Assembly (NCBI GenBank): GCA_039566865.1
Contig: CM076961.1
Coordinates: forward strand, 11,369,501-11,433,500
Length of the DNA stretch: 64,000 bases
Source of the DNA: Aurelia coerulea
Lineage: Eukaryota > Cnidaria > Scyphozoa > Semaeostomeae > Ulmaridae
Reading direction: 5' to 3'
A program made the position numbers and the translations under genes. Shown here one piece after another: positions 56,085 to 64,000 of this stretch. Below the pieces are notes generated by a model that was not told the DNA's origin, made no database searches, and saw only the letters and a program-made list of their open reading frames with translations. Numbering within the stretch: the first letter of the stretch is position 1; each line of letters starts with the position of its first letter.

Positions 56085-59000
56085 TGTAATGCCTTGCTTT
56101 GTATTGTTTCTGAGATTGTCAAGTCAGGGAGCAACTGAGGTCTTTAGACCGTAGTAAGTCAACGTGCGAAAATCAAATACCACCAAAACTGGTGCAGTTC
56201 AGTTCAGTTTCATTGATCATCAATTTATACTATATACAATTCTATACAATTACATTACAAATAAATACAATACTAAATTAATAACATCAAATACAAAACT
56301 ACAATATAAGCAAAAGGAAAGGATATTACATGATTGTATATAGTATAGATCGATTAAGGAGGAGCTCTCTAAGTAGGTAAACTAATCGAGAGAGAGCCCC
56401 CCCATAAAAACAAAGAAACTAAAAAAATATCAAGATAAAAAACTATGAACCAGATGTACCCCGAGGAAATGACAAACCTTGATGCGGAAGAAGAGAGACA
56501 GACAAACTAGACATAGGAGTCGATATAATAAGCTTTCAATTTAGACCGAAAGAGTGAAATAGAGCCAGCAACGCGTATGAAAAGTGGAAGAGTATTCCAT
56601 AATTTAGAGCCAAAATATTGGACTGTTTGGAGTCCATAAAGGGAGGTCCTTTTTAAAGAAAGAAACAGATCACCTCTGGTAGACTGACGAGTTCCAATCC
56701 TGTGAACAGAAGAATTTGGAGTAAAGTAGTTATAAAAGCAGACAGGTGAGAGTTTATTTATAGCTTTATAGGCAAATGTTGATATATTTAAATGAAGCAT
56801 GTCCTGAAGCTTGATTATCTTTAATGTGTGAAACAAAGGTGCAGATGGAGCAGTAAATGGTTGGAATTTTATACATCTTAGGGTTTTCTTCTGCAAAAGG
56901 AACAACTGATTTAAGTAAGTGTCATAGGTAAGACCCCATACTATAATACCATAATTGAGAAAAGACGAGAAGAGTGAATTATAGAGACAGATCAGGGTCT
57001 GTAGAGGAACATAGTGTCTGACTTTAAAGAAGATTCCAGTAGTCCTAGAAAGTTTTTTACAAAGTTCATTGATGTGGTATTTCCAAGAAAGATGCTCATC
57101 AACAAGTACACCTAGAAACTTAACATACTTAGTCCTTTTGATACTTTTCTTGCCAAATCTAAGGTTTATCAAGTCTGGTAATTGTTTCCTGGGGGAATGA
57201 AATAGGATAAAATTTGTTTTGTCAATATTCAGAGCAAGTTTCTTGCAATCAAGCCAGGATTTTACTTTGCTAAGTTCCTTATTAACTTTTTTGGTTAGCC
57301 TTGTCAGGTCATTCGCTTCAAAATAAATATTGGTATCATCAGCAAATAAAAAGAAAGTCAATATTTTAGATGAGTTTGGTAAGTCATTAATGTAGATTAG
57401 GAACAGCAAAGGACCTAGTACAGACCCCTGTGGAACACCGCATGTTATGTCACATGTAGATGATGAGATACCATTAACTGAAACAAACTGCTTACGATCA
57501 CTAAGGTAAGACTTAAACCAACTTAAGGCAGTTCCTCTGATACCATAGTGTTCCAGCTTTTTCAAGAGAATATCATGATTGACAGTATCGAAGGCCTTTT
57601 GTAGATCAATAAATATACCACAACCAACTCTATTATTATCAAGTGATGATTTTATACTCTCAGTTAAACTGACTAGCGCATGATCAGTTGAGTGACCATT
57701 ACGAAACCCAAACTGCATGTTAAACAGCAACTCACATATATCAAGAAATTTATAAAGGCGTTGATACATTATTTTTTCAAATATTTTACTGAAAATGGAA
57801 AGCAGAGAAATTGGTCTATAGTTTGACTTTTTGGTAGTGAGACCTTTCTTAAACACTGGAATCACCTTTGCAATTTTTAACTTATCAGGGAAAATACCTG
57901 TTAAAAAAGACTCATTGATCAAACTAGCAAGATGAAAAGAGATCGGTGACTCAAGTATCTTCAATAATTTGACTGGGATACTATTGGGACCACAAGATTT
58001 ACCATTCTTTAGAGCCTGAATAACAGATGATACTTCATTAGAAGTGCAAGGGGAAAGGAAGATAGAATCCACATTAGGATTAGCTAAGTATGAAAATGGA
58101 GATCTAGGAACCCTTGGGATTGTCTTCGTGATATCATTTGCAACATTAGTGAAGAAATGGTTAAATTCATTTGCCATCTTGCCTGGATCAGAGATTCGGG
58201 AGCCGTCTTTGTCTGTCAGATAAGAAATAGTATCTAGATTGTTTGAGTTTAAACTGATAATATTCTTGATGCCATTCCAAAGCATTTTCATGTTACTCTT
58301 ATTATCATCAAAATACTGATGATAATAATTTTTCTTACTCTCCCTTATTTCATTCACAACACGATTGCGAAACAGTTTAAATGCTCTTAGATCAGCTGAG
58401 GAGTTGGTTGATTTGAACTTTTGAAACAACTTATCTCTGATTTTCATCATTTTTTGAATACGCAACTTAATCCAGGGTTTATTTCTTAGTTTTAATCTTT
58501 TTTTAGTTAGCTTTTTTTTGGGGCAATGCTTATCAATGAGACAATGAAGACCTAGTAGAAAGCTATCAAACTTTCCATCCAGATTAATATTTTGATCAGC
58601 AAGGAAGGACATGTCAATTTCAGCATAATCAGCCAGGAACTTATTGGCATCAAAGTGACTGTAATCATAAGAAAGGTAAGATGAGGCTTTGTAATCAAAT
58701 TTACAATCATAAATGATTTAAAGTTGGGGTAGATGGTCTGATATTAGAGACAAAATATTCCCACTATGAATTTTGGAATCTGGGGCACTGTTTACAAAAA
58801 TGTTGTCAATGAGGGTAGAGGATGTGTCAGTGATTCGGGTTGGATGAAGAACTGAAGGCTGAAGATGGTTAGAAAACATCATATTAATGAATTCATTCGT
58901 AGGTGTATGATTTTCATAATTTAACAAGTTGATGTTGAAATCTCCCATGGTGAAGATAAGCTTATTTTCATTTTCTATTTTGGAGAGAGTCTCCTGAAAA

Positions 59001-61050
59001 TGGTTACTAAACTTTGAAATATCAGAACTAGGATGTCGATATGCACAACAGCATAGAATATTTCTTGCCATTGAGTTTTCTATTTCAATCCATATTGTCT
59101 CAAAATCATCATTGCTAAAAGACAAGTCATCCCTTTTACTAGCTTTAAGGTCAGATTTTACATAGATGCCTACACCACCAGCAGCACTATTAGAGGGTGT
59201 ATGATGGAATTTGTAGCCAGAGAGTTCAATGTTGTCACTTAATGGAGCATCTATAGAAGCCTTTATTTCAGAAAGACCAATCACTTTGAAGTCAGTATTA
59301 AGATTTGACAAGAGAGAATGAAATTCATCTTGATGAAGTGAAAGACTTCGAATATTCATGTGAAATATTGAGAGATCCTTGTAAGAGAGTTGTAGGTTTG
59401 CAAGTTCCTCAATTGTGCAGTACTGTGAGTTTATATTGAGATTCAAATTTTCATCTATGTCATAGTTAGATAGATTAGGAAGGTTAGTCAATTTAGAAGA
59501 AATATCAAAAGAGGGCAAAGAATCAGCAAGAGAAGGTAGATCAATAGTATTTATGCCTAACTGGTGCTGTTAGCTGCAGACGAGCTTGCACTCCCTTTAA
59601 GGGAAGCTATTAGTTGCAGCATACGAAACTATAGGTTTCCAAATAATGGAAAACGTGCCGCTGTCTGTCCTTTAGTTAAAGGAGAAGCAAGTTGTACAGT
59701 TGAACGAAACTTTCGTCCAGTCAGTATTCTCAATATTTTCCCCAAAATTTATGAAAAATTTGAAAAATCAGCTTATTTCATACTGAGATGAAACGCTTTC
59801 CCTTTTCATTGCTGCTTACAGAAAATTATATGGCACACAACATGTCCTAATAAGAATGCTCGAAGAATGGAGATTTAAGCTCGATAACAATGGTATTGTA
59901 GGGGCTGTCCTTATGGATTTATCAAAAGCATTCGATTGTATTCCACATGATTTACTTATAGCCAAACAACATGCTTATGGCTTGGATGAAAATGCTCTCG
60001 TCCTAATTGAATCTTACCTGAAACGGCGGAAACAGTTCGCGAGAATCAATATTACGTATAGCTCTTTTCAAACTATTTTATCAGGTGTACCCCAAGGCTC
60101 TGTTTTGGGCCCCATTTTTATCAATTTTTACATCAATGATCTTTTTCTGTCTATCAAACGAGCGACATTGCATAGTTATGCTGATGATAACACTGTAACT
60201 TATTTTTCCAAGACTCTATCAAATTTGACTGAGGTGCTGGAAGAAGAAGCTGGAGTTTCTTTGACTTGGCTGAAGCAAAATGAAATGATAGCTAATGCAG
60301 AAAAATTCCATGCACTCGTTATTAGAAAGGATCAAACGAATGGAGAAAATTTCTTCATCCAAGGAAAAATAATCGAATCCGAAGAAACAGTTAAATTGCA
60401 AGGTGTCCAACCAGATTATATACTGAACTTTGAACAGCCTATCTTGAACTTTGCAGAAAAGCTGCATCACAACTAAATGTTTTGAAAAGACTGAAATAAT
60501 ATATTGGCTTTAATGAAAAGAAGATTCTTATCCAATGCTTTGTATATTCAAATTTTGATTCTTGTCCTCCAGTATGGTACTTCTCATCAGCTGAATCTTT
60601 ACAAAAATTGAGAAGATTCAAGAACGTGCCCTTGGATTTTTACACAATGATCACCTTGGTTCATATTGCGACTTACTTTCCAAATCAGAAAGGTGTACTA
60701 TGAATGTTTCCCGTCTAAGAGTTCTCTGTATAGAAGTTTTTAAGACTTTAAGCAATTTAAACCCTTCTTTCAAGAAAGGATATTTTCAAAATATAATCTT
60801 CTAGGTACTCATTACGTAACTCCATTCCAATGACTTGCAGCATTATAGATCAAATCAAGTCCTTTTGGTTTCAATAGCCTTCGATCATTGGGACCTCAAG
60901 TCTTGAATGCACTGCCAAATGAAATGAAATCAGCCTAAAACCTAAACAGTTTTAAAAATATGACAAGAAAGTGGGATGGCCCAGACTGTAAATGTAATGC
61001 CTCTAAATATGTATCTATGAACTAGGTTCCTTTATTTAGTTAGATTACAA
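56085..61050 (+). pseudogene. CR1/L2-type RT relic, split by element B
   Basis: The 5' part (to 56195) reads a KSTCENQIPPK-like linker. It continues after element B at 59559: LVLLAADELALPLREAISCS, RNFRPVSILNIFPKIYEKF (to about 59790, broken), AVLMDLSKAFDCIPHDLL (near 59900), LSGVPQGSVLGPIFINFYIN and YADDNTVTYF. The C-terminal part is frameshifted (RIQERALGFLHNDHLGSYCD near 60620). Removing element B and one copy of its 9-bp duplication rejoins the codons for QIPPKLVLLAADEL. It is related to the RT at 13025-15125 (both DLSKAFDCI.HDLLIAK). Confidence 0.8.
56196..59558 (-). pseudogene. CR1/L2-type element B, nearly intact from endonuclease to 3' end
   Basis: On the minus strand the endonuclease frame (59518-58718: FHMNIRSLSLHQDEF, VIGLSEIKA, FTMGDFNINLLNYENHTPTN, SDHLPQL) ends in a TAA at 58718-58720. 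The same frame then stays open for 701 residues (58612-56507): NYRPISLLSIFSKIFEKI, GIFIDLQKAFDTVNHDILLK, CGVPQGSVLGPLLFLIYIND and FADDTNIYFE, then KFLGVLVDEHLSWKYHINEL and KLWNTLPLF to the end. AACTGGTGC flanks it at 56187-56195 and 59559-59567, a 9-bp target duplication. 5'-truncated before the PHD-like finger. Only one in-frame stop was found. Confidence 0.9.
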
Positions 61051-61254
61051 AATACTGTAAAAATATTTATTTATGTAATTATATATTCATCGATTTAGAT
61101 TAGTTTACTTTGTACATTCGCATATAGTAAGCTAGATGATGTACATAATCAATGTAAAATAATTTGACAAACAAACAAACAAACAAACAAACAAACAAAC
61201 AAACAAACAATGTTTACTGCATTCGCCAACGAGATGAGAATTGCTTTCCCCTTT
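61051..61254. repeat. (AAAC)n tract and spacer
   Basis: About 11 units of ACAA at 61167-61210. It follows the UTR of the RT relic and is probably its 3' repeat tail. Confidence 0.8.
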
Positions 61255-62852
61255 GACACCATTTAATATACAGAAGGTGACTCGGATGTTTTGTCGATAT
61301 GGAATTTTGAATAGTTGGTTCTTAGAGCTTTTTCTTGGGCGGAGAAAATCAATGACACTGTCCCAGGTTTAAGATATGACTTTCTTACCCATTTCCAAAA
61401 TTTAGTCTCATCTACATCGTCATTGATCTTTCGAACAAATTGACCATACAGTTTCTTTTCTCTCCACGTATTCTTTAGCTCTTCTGTAGCCGCCTTCTTA
61501 AATTCATCTGGCTCTATGCAGGACTCTGCCTTCGACCCTTTAATCAGTTGAAATAGTAGCTCTGGGCTATGGTTGATATTTCATCATAGGATATTTTCTG
61601 CAGCTCGGATGCATCCTTCAAAGCTGATTAATCCTTTGCTTTTTTACCTGGGACATAGATCCTATCTTCATCGCTTTTAGAATGCAATATTCCATTGATA
61701 ATCACAATCTTACGTGTTTTCCTATCCATTCGCTCCAGTTCATCTTTAGTTCACATTATGATTCCTCCACTATATCTAAGAAATAAGAAAGCCCATGAAT
61801 TCGCAGCTAGGATCTTATTCTGGTCATTGAGCCTTGACTTCAAGACTAGCTTAAATCTTCTGAATTTACTAAACCGTTCTTTCATATTACTTTCCATTAT
61901 TCTATCTAGCTCGAGCACCCTAAGATATTTATATCCATTTTTCTCCACTTTTTGATAAGTTCTCCATTCTGCAATTTAATTCCATTGCATTCAACTAGCT
62001 TCCCTCTTTTCATTATCACCGCACCACATTTATCTATGCCAAATACCATACCGATATCGCTACTGAATAAATTTACCGTTTTTATCAAGAATCGATTTGG
62101 TCTTGCGTTTTACCAAATGACTTTAGATCGTCAATGAACAATAAATTATTGATTTTAGCATTTTTTCCCTTTATTGGCTCATGCAAAGAACAAACAGCAG
62201 AGGGGAGAAGCTATTACCCTGCAACAACCCTCTCTAACATTGTCTGTTCCTGAATATTGCCCGGATAACATTAGTTTGGTTTTCCAATTATTTATGCTAC
62301 CTATCAAAAATGTTTTTAACATTTTCTGCAATACCAAACATTTCCATACATTCAACAATCCATGAATGGGGAACCATATCATATGCTTTACGGTAATCCC
62401 TCCTGGCCATGGCCAAATTTATATACCTCCTTTTGCAATCTTTTAGAACCATTTGATCGATCAAAAGCTAATCTTTCATCCCTGTAGATTTCTTTCTGCA
62501 TCCTTTTTTGCTCACATGCGAGCAAGCTGTTATTATTAAGATATGTATACATACTGTCTGCCAAAATACTTGTCATTTACTTCCACATAAGTGGGAGGCA
62601 GGATATTGGTCGGTAATTGCTAACTTCAGTCCCTTTTGCTGGGTCTGTCTGGCACAATATAGTTTTACCAAGTGTCATCCATACTGGCAACGGAGCTTCT
62701 TCGTTAAGCAGACTATTTAATTGTACTGCTGTCCTATTGAATACCAAACAGGAAGGTGCATGACCCTGGCGGGGTCCAGATGTTTTGGTTAAAAGAATAA
62801 CATAATGCCATGAAAGGATAGCAATATTATTATTATTGTCTCTGTTACACAC
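61255..62852 (-). pseudogene. R4/Dong-like element, RT to mid region, degenerate
   Basis: On the minus strand: [20 protein letters not shown] and [15 protein letters not shown] (62700-62580), ILADSMYTYLNNNSLLACEQ, DERLAFDRSNGSKRLQK, then GMVFGIDKCGAVIMKRGKLV (near 62040) and NGYKYLRVLELDRIMESNMK. ANSWAFLFLRYSGGIIM (near 61760) and CIEPDEFKKAATEELKNTWR with KALRTNYSKFHIDKTSESPS follow, where it stops before the CCHC knuckle. Many stops and shifts. It is the only copy here with the front of the RT. Confidence 0.8.
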
Positions 62853-63200
62853 TTATTTCAAATAGTGTTCTTGATGTAAATTGATCATGTCCTAGAGCGT
62901 TGGTAACGACACGTTTCCCGAAAACTCAAGCACTTGTCGGAGGATTCTGGAAGAGTGTAACAACGCAGTCTTTTTTCAATTCTACTTTCCTGGTAGCTAT
63001 CCCAATCTCCTTCAGTCTTTTTGGCAATGCTTTTGAAGTTATTCCTAACGCCCCAGTTTTAACTGGGATTACTGTCCTTTTTTGTTCCAAAGTTTTTTCA
63101 TTTCCCTTGCTAAGTCTTGGTACTTCAATATCTTTTTTCTTTCTTTTTCGTCAACCCTGGTGTCATATGGGACAGCGAAGTCTATAATCTGGAATTTGAT
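62853..63200 (-). pseudogene. R4/Dong-like C-terminal fragment
   Basis: On the minus strand from 63190: a DLAREMKKLWNKK-like string, VIPVKTGALGITSKALPK, LKEIGIATRKVEL and a SRILRQVLEF-like end in shifted frames. A (AAT)4 string at about 62828-62838 lies between this end and the next copy. It stops about 75 bp before the kinase acceptor site. Confidence 0.7.
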
Positions 63201-63276
63201 ATTTTCTTATCCACTGTAATCATAACGATACCAGTCGTGAATACCCTAGATTCATCTTTCTCTCATTTTTTCTCAG

Positions 63277-63417
63277 AAATCTGGAAGGCCATTCGCAGCG
63301 AAAGTATTTAATCAAATGGGACAGATGCGAGCAAAGCAAATTCGCATACGAGAGATTGAACTCCTGCGAAAACTCAGTCACGAGAATATTGTTACTCTAG
63401 AGGAAGAAGAATTTGAG
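63277..63417 (+). CDS. TBK1-like: TBK1/IKK-epsilon-like kinase, second coding exon
   Basis: An exon of 141 bp (47 codons) between TTTTTTCTCAG and GTAAGA, phase 0 at both ends. It reads KSGRPFAAKVFNQMGQMRAK, then QIRIREIELLRKLSHENIVT and LEEEEFE. Numbered with the first exon, the ATP-anchoring lysine is Lys40 (FAAKVF) and the helix-C glutamate is Glu57 (REIELL); LSHENIVTL is the kinase-subdomain IV entry. Intron and exon order match the family. The catalytic loop, ubiquitin-like and coiled-coil parts must lie right of the window. Confidence 0.9.
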
Positions 63418-64000
63418 GTAAGAATACGTTGTGTGTTTTTACTTTTTAGTGGCCTCTGTTCTACCCAAAGATACACACACTGAGTATAATCTAGACTTAT
63501 GACGATGAGTCTCTTGTTTCCCTGTGCTCTTTGACTTCAAGATGGCGCTTCAGTCAACAGAGACTCATATTCAAAACCCGACAGCACCTTTCTCGAGGAG
63601 TTCAGCCTCGGTTTGATGCCCCTATACAAATGTATAGGAAAATGACATGAAGTGAATATTTTCGTCGACTTTGAACGTTTCTTGCAGTGATGCGGTGTGA
63701 TTTTTCCGCGTTAATTTAATCTTAAAAAGTAGTGAATTTATCTAAGATATGTTTAAAACTAAAATCGTTTTTAATTAAACTTCCTGGTAAACTCCACGCA
63801 ATCTGACAGGAGTGATGGTCTTATTTTAAGAGATCTTCATCCGTATTTGGGCAAATTTTTCGAATTCATTGTTTTTGGTGACGTAAAAAGCGCCTTGAAA
63901 ACCATGACATTTAGAAAATGTCGCAGATCTTAGAAATTGTTTTGAAGCGGCGTGATCTGCTTGCTGCTTTCTTTCAAGAAAACTTTTTAATTCTGAACGA
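63418..64000 (+). other. Start of the next kinase intron
   Basis: Begins with donor GTAAGA. No exon or element recognised to the window edge. Confidence 0.6.

Larger units (their letters stand above)
30024..63276 (+). other. Giant TE-filled intron of the kinase gene (33,253 bp)
   Basis: Donor GTAAGA at 30024 and acceptor TTTTTTCTCAG ending at 63276; both flanking exons are in phase 0. It contains three diverged tandem copies of a backbone unit and many mobile elements on both strands, listed separately. No other recognisable kinase exon was found in it, and the joined protein is contiguous with the family, so no exon is missing between them. Confidence 0.85.

Overview
The window is AT-rich metazoan genomic DNA, most likely from an invertebrate; a cnidarian such as a coral is my best guess, from the repeat repertoire only. 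It is a small piece of one host gene inside a large deposit of transposable elements. The host gene is a TBK1/IKK-epsilon-type protein kinase on the + strand. Its start-codon exon is at 29910-30023 and the next coding exon is at 63277-63417. They are joined in phase 0 across an intron of about 33.25 kb that fills more than half the window. No other host gene could be supported.

Region 1 (1-5900): unassigned sequence, then a 123-bp satellite array. The array contains two 544-bp TA-flanked miniature transposons that were amplified together with the satellite as a higher-order repeat, and one poly(A)-tailed retrotransposon end. Region 2 (5900-9790): two 5'-truncated CR1/L2-type reverse-transcriptase relics, then low-information DNA with a cluster of short palindromic repeats.

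Region 3 (9790-29060): an archipelago of (AAT)n microsatellites. Two unrelated retroelement groups repeatedly end in or start at these tracts: R4/Dong-like elements (restriction-like endonuclease, CCHC knuckle) and Penelope-like elements (RT plus GIY-YIG endonuclease). Eight short hammerhead-ribozyme-like cores with 4-nt self-complementary stem III sequences mark the Penelope ends. A 3.6-kb TIR element with a 3-bp TTA duplication sits inside the Penelope ORF on the minus strand and itself contains a CR1-type element.

Region 4 (29060-63276): a retrotransposon tail, the first kinase exon, and the giant intron. The intron backbone carries three diverged tandem copies of a unit of about 3-3.5 kb. 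Into it went long-TIR transposons (TA duplication), two near-identical minus-strand CR1/L2 elements, a tRNA-type SINE, a poly(A) retroelement, two foldbacks with arms of 85 and 99-100 bp, and one apparently intact CR1-like element (45481-50880). That element has one 1,799-aa ORF: SGNH esterase, threonine/proline minisatellite linker, hydrophobic segments, a degenerate 2A-like motif, PHD-like finger, APE endonuclease and reverse transcriptase. R4/Dong-like relics lie just before the second kinase exon. Region 5 (63277-64000): second kinase exon and the start of the next intron.

Family calls come from recognising motifs by eye. Element boundaries are exact where target-site duplications are named and approximate elsewhere.
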